From: Anaerococcus sp.
GTDB lineage: Bacteria; Bacillota; Clostridia; Tissierellales; Peptoniphilaceae
Direction of reading: 5' to 3'
Assembly: GCF_030825785.1 (NCBI RefSeq)
Contig: NZ_JAPJPG010000009.1
Coordinates: 1 to 50,308, forward strand
Length of the DNA: 50,308 nucleotides
This document shows, piece by piece, positions 15,045-23,661 of the stretch. Below the pieces are notes generated by a model, which saw only the letters and a program-made list of their open reading frames with translations, did not search any database and was not told where the DNA came from. The translations under genes and the position numbers were made by a program. The first letter of the stretch is position 1; every line of letters begins with the position of its first letter.

Positions 15045-16655
15045 ATGAAATTTAATGAATTAAATATAGGAAATGAAATTTTAAGGGCAATTGATGATTT
15101 AGGATACGAAAAGCCAAGCCCTATACAAGAAGAGTCTATCCCCCATCTTTTGGAAGGGAATGATCTAATAGGAAAATCTCAAACAGGAAGCGGGAAAACT
15201 GCTGCCTTTGCCATACCAGCTATAGAAAAAATAGAGGCGAACGGATTAACCCAAGCCCTCATCCTCTGTCCAACAAGAGAGCTTTGTATCCAAGTATCAA
15301 AAGAAATCGAAAAGCTTTGTAAATACAAGAAAGAAATCAGAATCCTTCCTGTATATGGAGGAAGTCACATAGTAAGGCAAATCAAAAGCCTAAAAAAGGG
15401 AGTAGAAATTGTAGTTGGCACTCCTGGAAGACTTATGGATCTTATGAGAAGAAAGGTCTTAAAGCTCGACCAACTTAAAACAGTAGTCTTGGATGAGGCT
15501 GACGAAATGTTTGATATGGGCTTTAGGGATGATATGAAGTTCATCCTTGATAGGACAAATCCCGATAGACAGACTTGTTTCTTTTCAGCTACTATGGGAT
15601 CTGAAATTCAAGAATTTTCTAAGCTTTATCAAACTAATCCCTACGAAGTCAAAATAAAATCTAAAGAAGTAACTGTTGATAGTATCGACCAATACTATAT
15701 CAAACTTAAAGAATCTATGAAGGAAGAAGCCTTGATGCGACTTCTAGAAATTCATAAGCCAAATCTTGCTATCGTATTTTGTAATACCAAGAGAAAAGTC
15801 GACAGGCTTGTAGAAAGTCTCACCAAGAAAAACTACCTAGTAGACGGCCTCCATGGAGATCTCAAACAAGGTAGTCGTGACCAAGTCATGAAGAAGTTTA
15901 GGAATAAAACCATCCAAATCCTTGTTGCAACTGATATAGCTGCTCGTGGCCTTGATGTGGATGATGTGGATATCGTCTTTAACTATGACCTACCTCAGCT
16001 TGATGAATACTACGTCCACAGGATTGGAAGAACAGCAAGAGCTGGCAAAAGCGGCCTAAGCTTTTCCCTAATCTCAGGTCGTGATAATAATAGGCTAAGG
16101 CAAATCGAAAATTATACCAAGGCCAATATAAAACAGATGCCTGTCCCAACCCTTGTCCAAATGGATAGGCAAAGCGACCTTCGTCTTATAGAGGATATTT
16201 CATCAAAGCTTGATAATAAGGAAAAGCTTGATAGGGAAAAAGATATACTCATAAGACTTATGGAAAAGGGTTATGATCCTTTTATGATATGCCAAATCTT
16301 ACTTAAAGATAAATTAGCTGCTAATAATCATCACGAAAAGCTTGAAGGAATTGACCTTAAATCGGAGAAGAAATCTAAGAGTAAGTCAAATAATAAAACT
16401 AAAAAGAAATACGATAAAGAAATGACGACACTTTTTATGAACAGGGGTAAGATTGATAATTTCACCAAGGATAAGATTATAAAGGCCCTAGCGAGGATGG
16501 GCAAAGTCCCAAAGGATAAGATAGGGCAAATTAGAATCCAGAAATCCTATAGCTTTATAGATTTAGAAAAGTCCGAAGCTTATAAGGCTATTAGATCTAT
16601 TAACAATAAGAAAATTTCTGGCAAAAAAGTTAAAATAGAAGAATCAAATAAATAG
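15045..16655 (+). CDS. DEAD-box RNA helicase with DbpA-type RNA-binding domain
   Basis: 536 residues. All helicase motifs are present: Q motif PSPIQEESI, motif I SQTGSGKT (45-52), PTREL, TPGR, DEAD (150-153), SAT (181-183), ATDIAARGLDV and HRIGRTARAG. The C-terminal 75 residues, beginning near TTLFMNRGKIDNF, have the RRM-like fold pattern of the DbpA/CsdA C-terminal domain that binds 23S rRNA, so a role in ribosome assembly or cold adaptation is likely. A lysine-rich spacer precedes it. AAGGA lies six bases before the ATG. CshA/DeaD-type naming is possible but not certain. It is the last plus-strand gene. Confidence 0.93.
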   Translation: MKFNELNIGNEILRAIDDLGYEKPSPIQEESIPHLLEGNDLIGKSQTGSGKTAAFAIPAIEKIEANGLTQALILCPTRELCIQVSKEIEKLCKYKKEIRILPVYGGSHIVRQIKSLKKGVEIVVGTPGRLMDLMRRKVLKLDQLKTVVLDEADEMFDMGFRDDMKFILDRTNPDRQTCFFSATMGSEIQEFSKLYQTNPYEVKIKSKEVTVDSIDQYYIKLKESMKEEALMRLLEIHKPNLAIVFCNTKRKVDRLVESLTKKNYLVDGLHGDLKQGSRDQVMKKFRNKTIQILVATDIAARGLDVDDVDIVFNYDLPQLDEYYVHRIGRTARAGKSGLSFSLISGRDNNRLRQIENYTKANIKQMPVPTLVQMDRQSDLRLIEDISSKLDNKEKLDREKDILIRLMEKGYDPFMICQILLKDKLAANNHHEKLEGIDLKSEKKSKSKSNNKTKKKYDKEMTTLFMNRGKIDNFTKDKIIKALARMGKVPKDKIGQIRIQKSYSFIDLEKSEAYKAIRSINNKKISGKKVKIEESNK

Positions 16656-16664
16656 TTGATTTAA

Positions 16665-16752
16665 AAATCGTTCCATTGCTTAGAAGAAGTCTCCAATAGG
16701 TAGAGGGCTTAGAAGCCCCCCTAAGAGTCAAATTCTAAGAATGGAACGATTT
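16665..16752. repeat. 88-nt palindromic element between convergent genes
   Basis: Arms AAATCGTTCCATT (16665-16677) and AATGGAACGATTT (16740-16752) pair perfectly over 13 bp. After one bulged G, CTTAGAA (16679-16685) pairs with TTCTAAG (16733-16739), so the stem has 20 pairs. The 47-base centre holds its own small hairpin (GGGCT/AGCCC) and a C-run. It lies just after the helicase stop and before the glutaredoxin stop. On the minus strand the stem is followed by TTTTT, so it can terminate the glutaredoxin transcript; on the plus strand the T-tract is weak. Its size and complex loop exceed an ordinary terminator: it may be a small RNA or a MITE-like palindrome. Confidence 0.6.
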
Positions 16753-16772
16753 ATTTATAAGATTAAATTCTT

Positions 16773-17084
16773 TTACTTATTTTCTTCTCTCTTAGCCTTA
16801 TTTTCTTTGGCTTTTTCTAGGAAGTTTTCCTTGGCATAGGCTATAATATCATCTGATTCATACATGGCCTTGCCATCTATTACCATACAAGGAACTTGGG
16901 CCTTGCCGCCTACTTCATATAATTTATCTTGATTTTCATATCCTGAAACGACATCTTCTATGTTATATGAAGGGAATTTAATTATATCATTTTCCTTAAA
17001 ATAATTAAGAACTTTTAGGCAAAATGGACAATCTGGTTTGAAGAATAGTTCAAAATCCCATTCTCTTTTAATTTCTTTTCTCAT
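16773..17084 (-). CDS. Glutaredoxin-like protein
   Basis: 103 residues with a glutaredoxin fold: strand FELFFKPDC, active site CPFC (Cys19 and Cys22), the cis-proline region AQVPCMVIDG and the glutathione-site-like ESDDIIAYAKENF. It belongs to the CPxC glutaredoxin/GST N-domain group that reduces disulfides, perhaps with a thioredoxin-type partner if the organism lacks glutathione. The C-terminal 15 residues are a charged Lys/Glu tail. AAAGGA precedes the ATG by five bases. The 107-base interval upstream shows no clear gene. Confidence 0.82.
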   Translation of the reverse strand: MRKEIKREWDFELFFKPDCPFCLKVLNYFKENDIIKFPSYNIEDVVSGYENQDKLYEVGGKAQVPCMVIDGKAMYESDDIIAYAKENFLEKAKENKAKREENK

Positions 17085-17191
17085 AGTAATCCTTTCTTTT
17101 ACTAATCATCTCTCTTATATAACTACCCCATTAATCTTTCTATAATCTTATAGTTTGAGAGATCTGTGTAAAGTTTACCATTCAGGTCTTT

Positions 17192-17410
17192 CTATAAGAA
17201 ATATAAAAAAATTGCCAAAATCTCGATAGCTATAAAGATAAGAAAATAAATCTTACCCACTCTTATAGCATAATTCTCATCCTTAAGTCCCTTCTTATAA
17301 GCTTTATTGAAGCCATTGATTAAATCATAGGACTTTTTAAAGTAAATCTTATAGCCAAAGAATAGAAAAACAAGGCCAGTAAGAGCTAATATAAGAGCAA
17401 AAACTTTCAT
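17192..17410 (-). CDS. Small DUF3784-like membrane protein
   Basis: 72 residues with two hydrophobic helices (about 3-20 and 53-71). The segment GYKIYFKKSYDLINGFNK between them resembles the DUF3784 family of small two- or three-helix proteins with an FKK-x-LINGF pattern; their function is unknown. It overlaps the upstream 92-residue gene by four bases (ATGA), so they are coupled. No terminator follows clearly. Confidence 0.65.
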   Translation of the reverse strand: MKVFALILALTGLVFLFFGYKIYFKKSYDLINGFNKAYKKGLKDENYAIRVGKIYFLIFIAIEILAIFLYFL

Positions 17411-17685
17411 TTAATCTCCTTCCAATATCTATAAATCACAAGACCATTAATTAAGATAAGCAGGACAGCAAAGCCTAGACAAACTTTTGCCATAGTTGGG
17501 ACTACATCCATTGCATAGGTCAAATCTTCTTTGGATATTTTTTCTGCATCAAAACAATATGATACGACAATTGTCATAAGACCAATTCCCATGCTTTTAT
17601 AGGAATATATGATTCTTTGATCGTTATCCCTAATTATGGAAAAAATCCCATTTACTAGGGATAATATCATAAGTAATATCTGCAT
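17407..17685 (-). CDS. Small membrane protein, function unknown
   Basis: 92 residues with a first hydrophobic segment at about 1-17, a second at 31-45 and a third at 66-84. I do not recognise the family. An AGAGG lies four bases before the ATG, and an extended -10 promoter lies about 40 bases upstream, just after the ABC-permease terminator. With the DUF3784-like gene it forms a two-gene unit downstream of the Bce-type module but separated from it by a strong terminator. Confidence 0.6.
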   Translation of the reverse strand: MQILLMILSLVNGIFSIIRDNDQRIIYSYKSMGIGLMTIVVSYCFDAEKISKEDLTYAMDVVPTMAKVCLGFAVLLILINGLVIYRYWKEIK

Positions 17686-17723
17686 AAAACCTCTTAAAAA
17701 TATCTCAACTTTTTCTTTATCTA

Positions 17724-17732
17724 ATTATAACA
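17724..17732 (-). promoter_or_regulatory. Extended -10 promoter of the two small membrane genes
   Basis: TGTTATAAT, with TATAAT at 17724-17729. No good -35 is visible because the upstream bases are the terminator stem. Confidence 0.45.
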
Positions 17733-17738
17733 TAAGAT

Positions 17739-17772
17739 TAAAAAAGCCGCCAGGATTATATCCTAAGCGGCT
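17739..17772 (-). terminator. Intrinsic terminator after the Bce-type permease gene
   Basis: Stem AGCCGC/GCGGCT with an inner AGGAT/ATCCT stem and an ATA loop, followed by a T-tract on the minus strand. It starts four bases after the permease stop. Confidence 0.92.
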
Positions 17773-17776
17773 ACTT

Positions 17777-19750
17777 TTACCTACTTACTATCCTGTAGTA
17801 GGCCCTGTTTGTTATTTTAAATATCATATAATATATTACTACAAAGACTCCTATCATGATGAAGAAGTATTTTCCGTATTGCATAAAGGTCATCACTCCA
17901 AAAAGTGCTAGGAGCTGGTAGACTATTTTGGAAGCTACTAGAGAATTAATTATAGCAAAGACCAGAGGAGCTCCAAATAGATAGCTTATCTGAGAAGCAG
18001 ACGTCTTTTTGATAAGCTTATCTTCTAGACCAATCTTTTTCATAATCTCATACTTCCTTCTATCTTCAAAGCCTTCGCTTATTTGCTTGTAATAACTTAT
18101 CAAAATAGTTGAAATGAGAAAGATTATGGCGATTATTGTTCCCAGGAATACGAACCCTCCGTAAAGCTCATAGGCATCTTCCAGATACTTATCTGCGTAT
18201 TCGATATTTATATCCTTATCCTTAGAATATTCTTCTAGGTTTTTCCTGTAGGTCTTCTTATCTATACCAGTGACGTCCCAGTTTGCTGAAAGAGAAATAA
18301 TTGAGTCCTTATAACTTGACGTCTTCCTATCAAATAGCTTAAATTCACTAGATAGAAATCTAATTGTATCAAAATCTTTTACAACTATGCCATAAGTCTC
18401 GATAGCGACATTAGAAGGGATAAAGTTATCGATAATCTTAACCTTATAAGTCCTATCTGCAATTTCAATTTTATCTTTATCTAGCATAAATTTCTGATTG
18501 GCCGTAAGTAGAATTTCATCATCAGCTAATTTATTGTCTTTACCGACTCTCTTATTGTAACTTTCTAAGTCACACGCCACTAGAAAATATGGTTTATGTT
18601 TACCATCTCCCATAAAGGTTTCAAACTTATCTCCTTCTACTTGGATACTGGTAAATAGTCCATAGGATATGAAGTCATTAGTAATCTTTCCACCATTAGC
18701 TGTAGTGGCCTGAACAATACTTCTAAGTTTTTCTTTTTCTTCTTCTAGATTGTCTTTATCAATCTCTACTGGACTATCCAGATTGTACTCTCTTGGAACA
18801 ACATTTGTAGCTGAATACTCTATTCGATCGTATATAGATAAGGATGCGGATAGGGCAATTATTACGCCAACGCTCATTATAGAAATACTAGCAAGGGATA
18901 TAGCATTTGACTTAATTCTATACAAAAGGCCAGATACAGCTAGGAATCTTTCCTTCTTGTAGTAGGACTTCTTTTCTTTCTGTCTTTTTAGATAAATTAC
19001 AGAAAATGACACAAACAGAATATATGTCGCAAGCATTACTATAAGACTTGCAAGGAAGAAATATCCTAGACTTTTTAGGATACCTTGTGTCGTAATAGCT
19101 ATATAATAGCCTGATAAAAGCAAGACAAAACCTAAAACCATCAAAATATATCTTGATTTAGGCTCTCCCTCCCCACTTTTTTGATCAGCTAAAAGCTCTA
19201 CAGGAGTAGAATTATATATTTTTAGACTCGTTGCAAATAAACTTGTTAGAAGAGCTAATAGAAGAAGAAGAATAGTTTCTGTCATCGCTTTTAATGAGAA
19301 AGGATAATCCATCAAGCCTCCCGCGACATCTTTCATTAGTTTATTTAAGGCAAGGAAAGATAGCTTACCAAATATATATCCTCCGATAAGACCAATCACT
19401 CCTATTATGACAAAAGCAATCAATAACTCTAGAAAAATAATTTTTCTTATATGTCTTTTCTCAAGTCCTAGAATTCCATAAAGAGCAAATTCCTTATTTC
19501 TCCTCTTGTTTAGGAAATTTGTACTATATAATAAAAATATAAAAGTTAGTATTCCAATTATAACAATTCCTATATTAATAATCATAGGAAGAGAGGCGTG
19601 TCTTTCTCTTACATAAGTGTTAGCAGAAAGACTTGCCATAATATTAAATACCATAAGCATTATCCCAGATGATAGGATAAAGGGAAGATAGACTAATCTG
19701 TGCGCTCTAAGGTTTTTAAGAGCGAATTTGTGGGCGATTTTCTTATTCAT
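17777..19750 (-). CDS. BceB-type ABC transporter permease
   Basis: 657 residues, FtsX-like fold. It has about ten membrane helices arranged as in BceB/VraG permeases: helix 1, a short loop, three helices, then further pairs, with a large extracellular domain of about 200 residues (roughly 310-520) between helices 7 and 8. That domain is the sensor and ligand platform for peptide antibiotics in this family. The N-terminus MNKKIAHKFALKNLRAHR is typical. Its start overlaps the ATPase stop by one base. Together with the two-component genes upstream it forms a resistance and flux-sensing module. The exact peptide (bacitracin, nisin-like, host defensin) cannot be told. Confidence 0.9.
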   Translation of the reverse strand: MNKKIAHKFALKNLRAHRLVYLPFILSSGIMLMVFNIMASLSANTYVRERHASLPMIINIGIVIIGILTFIFLLYSTNFLNKRRNKEFALYGILGLEKRHIRKIIFLELLIAFVIIGVIGLIGGYIFGKLSFLALNKLMKDVAGGLMDYPFSLKAMTETILLLLLALLTSLFATSLKIYNSTPVELLADQKSGEGEPKSRYILMVLGFVLLLSGYYIAITTQGILKSLGYFFLASLIVMLATYILFVSFSVIYLKRQKEKKSYYKKERFLAVSGLLYRIKSNAISLASISIMSVGVIIALSASLSIYDRIEYSATNVVPREYNLDSPVEIDKDNLEEEKEKLRSIVQATTANGGKITNDFISYGLFTSIQVEGDKFETFMGDGKHKPYFLVACDLESYNKRVGKDNKLADDEILLTANQKFMLDKDKIEIADRTYKVKIIDNFIPSNVAIETYGIVVKDFDTIRFLSSEFKLFDRKTSSYKDSIISLSANWDVTGIDKKTYRKNLEEYSKDKDINIEYADKYLEDAYELYGGFVFLGTIIAIIFLISTILISYYKQISEGFEDRRKYEIMKKIGLEDKLIKKTSASQISYLFGAPLVFAIINSLVASKIVYQLLALFGVMTFMQYGKYFFIMIGVFVVIYYMIFKITNRAYYRIVSR

Positions 19751-20505
19751 TATAAATCACCCCTTGATAGCATGATTTGTGACTTGTTGATCCTTTCCAT
19801 AAAGTCTGGGCGGTTTTCTCCTTCTCCCTTGTAGATTTCATGAAATACAACTCCATCCTTGATGAAAAGAACTCTTTTTGCGAAAGAAGCTGCATTTAGG
19901 GAGTGGGTTACCATAAGGACAGTTTGACCCATTTCATTTACCCTAGTAAATAAATCCAGGATCATATTTGAAGAATTTGAATCAAGAGATCCCGTTGGCT
20001 CATCAGCTAAAAGTAGGGCAGGCCTTGTAATTAAGGCCCTAGCTATGGCTACCCTTTGCTTTTGCCCACCTGAAATTTGATAAGGATATTTATCTAGGAT
20101 TTCTTCTATAGCAAGTTTTCCCTTAATCTCTTCTAGTCTTTTATTCATAACCTCTTCCTTCTCATCTGATAGGACAAGAGGCAAATAGATATTATCTCTA
20201 TTTGTAAAATGGTCTAATAGATTGAAGTCTTGGAAGACAAAGCCCAGCTCTTTTCTTCTAAAAGATGCAAGCTCACTATCCTTAAGCTTTGTCATATCCT
20301 TGCCCTTTAGACTAATATTTCCAAAAGATGGCCTATCGAGGGTAGCTATAATATTTAAAAGAGTAGTCTTACCTGCTCCCGACTCTCCCATTATAGAAAT
20401 GAACTCGCCTTCTTCTACCGATAAGTTCACATCTCTTAGGGCCTCAGTCTTTATGTTCTTACTTTCATAAATGCGTTTAATATTTTTTAATTCTAGTATT
20501 GGCAT
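19750..20505 (-). CDS. BceA-type ABC transporter ATPase
   Basis: 251 residues. Walker A GESGAGKT (40-47), Q-loop VFQDFNLLDHF, signature ISGGQKQRVAIARAL (144-158), Walker B LLLADEPTGSLD (164-175) and the H-loop region MVTHSLNAAS. It is the MacB/LolD-like ATPase subclass that pairs with FtsX-like permeases. AAGGAGG lies five bases before the ATG. An 83-bp gap separates it from the kinase gene and contains the likely BceR-controlled promoter, so it can be induced separately from the two-component genes. Confidence 0.95.
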   Translation of the reverse strand: MPILELKNIKRIYESKNIKTEALRDVNLSVEEGEFISIMGESGAGKTTLLNIIATLDRPSFGNISLKGKDMTKLKDSELASFRRKELGFVFQDFNLLDHFTNRDNIYLPLVLSDEKEEVMNKRLEEIKGKLAIEEILDKYPYQISGGQKQRVAIARALITRPALLLADEPTGSLDSNSSNMILDLFTRVNEMGQTVLMVTHSLNAASFAKRVLFIKDGVVFHEIYKGEGENRPDFMERINKSQIMLSRGDL

Positions 20506-20529
20506 GTATGCCTCCTTTTCTATACTTAT

Positions 20530-20573
20530 ATTATAGAATATATAAATATTTCTAGCATTTATCTAATATTACA
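20530..20573 (-). promoter_or_regulatory. Activator-type promoter of the ABC genes
   Basis: A perfect TATAAT (20530-20535) is present 25 bases before the ATPase start, but no -35 is recognisable 17 bp upstream (ATGCTA), as expected for a promoter that needs an activator. A second TTACA half-site (plus strand 20569-20573) lies 20 bp, two helical turns, from the main BceR-type box. Confidence 0.6.
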
Positions 20574-20588
20574 ATATGACTCCTAAAC

Positions 20589-20602
20589 TTACAATTTTGT
20601 AA
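20589..20602. promoter_or_regulatory. BceR-type operator box
   Basis: TTACAATTTTGTAA fits the BceR-family consensus TnACA-N4-TGTAA exactly and is a perfect inverted repeat. It overlaps the stop codon of the kinase gene and is centred about 72 bases upstream of the predicted transcription start of the ABC genes. This links the response regulator directly to the transporter genes. Confidence 0.75.
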
Positions 20603-21500
20603 GATTGGCTGGAAAAAATATTAAAAATTCACTTCCTTGACCTAACTTAGACTTAACTTCTACCCTAAGCTTTAAAATCTTAGAAATCTCCCTTACCAAA
20701 AATAGGCCCAATCCACTTGATTTATGATTGATCCTACCATTAAAACCCGAATATCCCCTATCAAATATTTTGACCAAGTCTTCATCTCTAATACCTATAC
20801 CTGTATCCATGACTGAAAGAGTATTTTTCTCCTTATCAAAGGAAATTCTAATCTTACCTTCCTGGGTATATTTTAAAGCGTTAGATATGATTTGTTCAAT
20901 CATTATGGAAAGAAGCTTAGAATCTGTGAGAACTTCAACCTTGGTATCTTTATAATCGAGAGATATCCTCTTGTTAATAAAAATCAAGGAATATTTTTTA
21001 AGAAGGGTCTTGATAAGTCTATCTAAGTCGACCTTTTCTATATCCATATCTGTTGCCCTATCTGTAAGCTTGATGTAATTTATGGCCATATTTGTGTATT
21101 CTTCTATATAAAAAATCTCTTCTTTTAGCTTTTTAGTATCAGGATCAGACTTTTTGTTTAAGATTAAGTTGGCAACAGTTATCGGAGTTTTGATCTGATG
21201 GGTCCATAGGAGAAAATACTCTTCCAAATCTTTCTTCTCATTGATATAGGTACTTCTTAATCTCTTATTCTCATCCAATAAGTTTTCGTATTTTTCCCTA
21301 AAAGATTCTTCCTTTCTAAATTTTGAATATTGAATAGATAAATATATTAGCAAGAAAAATCCTAAAATTTCAAATCCCAAGAGGAATTTGTCTAAAGGAA
21401 ATTCCGATAGAATGAATATAGCAAAGAAACTAATGGCAAATAAAAAGAACAATCCGATTATATAATTTTGACTTTTTAGAAAATCCTTTAATTTACTCAT
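20589..21500 (-). CDS. BceS-type intramembrane-sensing histidine kinase
   Basis: 303 residues. Two membrane helices (about 12-30 and 37-55) are joined by only a few residues, so there is no extracellular sensor; such kinases listen to the BceAB transporter. The H-box HQIKTP puts the phosphorylated histidine at 101. The N-box IIEQIISNALKYT type has Asn207. DTGIGI (232-237), the F-box region IFDRGYSG and SGLGL (262-266) complete the ATPase domain. It overlaps the response-regulator gene by eight bases. Its last codons form part of the BceR-type operator for the genes downstream. Confidence 0.93.
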   Translation of the reverse strand: MSKLKDFLKSQNYIIGLFFLFAISFFAIFILSEFPLDKFLLGFEILGFFLLIYLSIQYSKFRKEESFREKYENLLDENKRLRSTYINEKKDLEEYFLLWTHQIKTPITVANLILNKKSDPDTKKLKEEIFYIEEYTNMAINYIKLTDRATDMDIEKVDLDRLIKTLLKKYSLIFINKRISLDYKDTKVEVLTDSKLLSIMIEQIISNALKYTQEGKIRISFDKEKNTLSVMDTGIGIRDEDLVKIFDRGYSGFNGRINHKSSGLGLFLVREISKILKLRVEVKSKLGQGSEFLIFFPANLTKL

Positions 21501-22173
21501 CCCTTGCCTCTAGGAAATATCCCATTCCCTTTTTAGTTTTTATGAAATTATCCTTGCCAATTTGTCTTAGCTTTTTCCTTAATCTTGTGATATTTACAGC
21601 GAGAGTATTATCGTCTATGAAGTTCTCGTCTTGCCAGCATTTTTCTATAATATCTTCCCTCATAACTATATCTCCCTTAGATTCAAATAAACTTTCAAGA
21701 ATCATAAGCTCAGTCCTTGTCAAAATAGTAGTCTCTTCCCCAAAGGAAATACACGCCTTGGAAAGATCGAGATAGACATCATCGAATTCTAAAATATTTG
21801 AATCTATCTTATAATCATAAGCTCTCCTAAGGACCGCTTGAATCTTTGCCCTAGTTACTGCTACGTCAATTGGTTTTGTAATATAATCATCCGCTCCGAA
21901 ATTCATAGCTTGGATTATATCCATTGACTCTGTGTGAGAGGATATAAAAATAATAGGGACTTTTGAATTCTTCCTTATCTCTTGGGTCCAGTAAAATCCA
22001 TTAAAGAAAGGAAGAGAAATATCCATAAGGATAAGATCAGGCTTTAAATCTTCTACTTCCTCTACCACCTTGGAGAAGTCCCTTATTTCATAGGTCTCAT
22101 AAGCCCAGGCCTTAAGTTCTTCTGACAAAAGCCTTGCTATATTTCTATCATCCTCAACTATTAGTATCTTCAT
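21493..22173 (-). CDS. BceR-type response regulator (OmpR/PhoB family)
   Basis: 226 residues. Receiver domain with the acidic pair at 8-9 (IVEDD), phosphorylated Asp51 in LILMDISLP, Thr/Ser in PIIFISSHTE and Lys in DDYITKPI. The winged-helix C-terminal domain runs from about 125 and contains LTRTELMILESLFESKG and INRLRKKL-type recognition helix sequence DDNTLAVNITRLRKKL. The ATG at 22173 (MKILIVEDD) is chosen over an upstream in-frame codon; AGGAAGG lies upstream. It is the first gene of the bceRSAB-like set and presumably binds the box at 20589-20602. Confidence 0.93.
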   Translation of the reverse strand: MKILIVEDDRNIARLLSEELKAWAYETYEIRDFSKVVEEVEDLKPDLILMDISLPFFNGFYWTQEIRKNSKVPIIFISSHTESMDIIQAMNFGADDYITKPIDVAVTRAKIQAVLRRAYDYKIDSNILEFDDVYLDLSKACISFGEETTILTRTELMILESLFESKGDIVMREDIIEKCWQDENFIDDNTLAVNITRLRKKLRQIGKDNFIKTKKGMGYFLEARDE

Positions 22174-22214
22174 TAAGATTCCATCCTTCCTCAAGGAAAA
22201 TAGCAAATATCAAT

Positions 22215-22223
22215 CTTATACCA
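22215..22223 (-). promoter_or_regulatory. Possible extended -10 promoter of the response regulator
   Basis: TGGTATAAG, TATAAG at 22215-22220, about 42 bases before the start codon. The -35 region (TTGAGC at a 14-bp spacing) is not well placed. Confidence 0.4.
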
Positions 22224-22633
22224 TTTTCCTTTAAGCTCAATCTTTCCTATATTAGTTATAGTTTATATTAATAGAGGAATTTTTACAAGATTTGATGGAT
22301 TAGGCGTGGATAATTGTTGGTTGGTTTATAAAATACGAATAAATTTGTACGAACACATGAAATAATTATCTACAGAATCTGCGATTAAAGATAAGTATAG
22401 AAATATTAAAAATGTCTGCAAGGAAATTAATTTCTTGTATATAATTTATAATAGGCACGTAGCTTAGTATATTATGAAAACATATGAACATAAGTCCCTA
22501 AATCATAAGAAATCTTTTAGAAACTCCTTAATAAGTGAAAATATTAATTTATGGTTTGCTTATGAAATTTTTCTATATATTTTGCAAATATTCATAAACT
22601 TGTTAGGGACAATTGTTCATTTTGATTTAATCT
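22224..22633. other. Gene-poor AT-rich interval
   Basis: About 410 bases without a convincing gene. It contains a 12-bp perfect palindrome GAAATTAATTTC (near 22424-22435) within a longer CAAG...CTTG dyad, two TATAAT-like hexamers on the plus strand (22440-22452), and a plus-strand 57-codon ORF (22474-22647) without ribosome binding site that runs into the 3' end of the GNAT gene on the other strand. I see no clear gene remnant by translation of either strand. Confidence 0.5.
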
Positions 22634-23065
22634 CTAGTCTAAATTGAGGATATACATTTCATTTTCCTTTTTTATAAATCCGAATGATTCAAAAAGCTTT
22701 TGACTTTGAATGTTGAAACTATAGATTTCAGCCTTAAGATACTTTCTTCCATCTTCCTTTGCTATATCAATTAATATCTCTAAGGCACGTCTTCCGATTT
22801 TCTTATTTTGGTATTCCTTTGCTACAACAATCGCAAGCTCATTATTATCTAATAAAGTTATATCCCCAACTATAGATTGACCAAACTTTATATAAAAGCA
22901 GTTACCATTTTTACATAAATACCTATACATTCTGATAAGTCTATCCAAATCATAAGTGTAGTCTATATTATCAACCTGCTTGCATAGGGTAGGGTCCTGA
23001 TACCAAGACAAAGTCCTATCAAAATCATCATAATAATCTATTAATCGAATCTCTTTATTATTCAC
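22634..23065 (-). CDS. GNAT-family N-acetyltransferase
   Basis: 143 residues with the acetyl-CoA-binding motif A, ELAIVVAKEYQNKKIGRRALEILI (the Q-x-x-G-x-G/A pattern here is QNKKIGRRA), preceded by a strand GQSIVGDITLLD and followed by AEIYSFNIQSQKLFESFGFIKKE, the usual motif B. The substrate is unknown. The start is a GTG at 23065, with AGGAGA ten bases upstream; no ATG in a better place exists. It is probably separate from the thioesterase gene upstream (75-bp gap). Confidence 0.88.
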   Translation of the reverse strand: MNNKEIRLIDYYDDFDRTLSWYQDPTLCKQVDNIDYTYDLDRLIRMYRYLCKNGNCFYIKFGQSIVGDITLLDNNELAIVVAKEYQNKKIGRRALEILIDIAKEDGRKYLKAEIYSFNIQSQKLFESFGFIKKENEMYILNLD

Positions 23066-23140
23066 TACTATCGATTCTCCTAATTAATATTAATAATAAC
23101 AATAGCCAGAAATAATTTGTAATTCAAGCGATTTTATATA

Positions 23141-23620
23141 TCACATATTATCCTTAACGCCTACAGCAACCATCTTTGCCTCAGCTCTAAGTTCTTCCTT
23201 GGCGTACATTTTCATATTTACTATCACTTTCCTATCTCCTATTTCCAAAGGTTCTGATATTATTCTTACAGTCTCAGCCATTGGAGTTGTTTTTTTGAAG
23301 TTTATTTCAAGTCTTGCTGTGATAAATCTTCCTATTACTGTATCTTCAGTAAGGTCAAGGCCCTTATCCTTGTGTTTGAAGTAGGCAGCAGAAGCTGTTC
23401 CGTGGCAGTCAAATAGCATGGCTATCATTCCACCAAATAAGTTTTGTGGAACTCCGCCTGTGTATTTATCATCTGGGACGATTTCTGCTATACAAGATTT
23501 CCCATCTTCACTTGGGTAGGATTTTAGGTGAAGTCCTGATTCGTTATCCGATCCACATCCCCAGCAGTGTTTGAATCTATCTCCGTAGGTGTCTTGAATT
23601 GCTATTTTGTTATCAATCAT
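23141..23620 (-). CDS. PaaI-type hotdog thioesterase
   Basis: 159 residues. The N-terminus has the conserved CWGCGSDNESGLHLK often seen at the start of PaaI/YiiD-like hotdog proteins. The central FGGMIAMLFDCHGTASAAYF matches the hot-dog helix that carries the catalytic acidic residue, and TARLEINFKKTTPM is the following strand. Probably an acyl-CoA thioesterase; substrate unknown. AAAGGA lies before the ATG. With the HIBYL-CoA hydrolase-like and Old Yellow Enzyme genes upstream it could belong to acyl-CoA turnover, but terminators and gaps make cotranscription uncertain. Confidence 0.85.
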   Translation of the reverse strand: MIDNKIAIQDTYGDRFKHCWGCGSDNESGLHLKSYPSEDGKSCIAEIVPDDKYTGGVPQNLFGGMIAMLFDCHGTASAAYFKHKDKGLDLTEDTVIGRFITARLEINFKKTTPMAETVRIISEPLEIGDRKVIVNMKMYAKEELRAEAKMVAVGVKDNM

Positions 23621-23661
23621 ATATTTTCCTTTCTGATTTGTGCAAATGTTTTCTTTGTCAT

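Noticed and set aside
22474..22647. 57-codon plus-strand ORF in the gene-poor interval
   Set aside because: No ribosome binding site, low-complexity composition, and overlap with the GNAT gene in the other direction.
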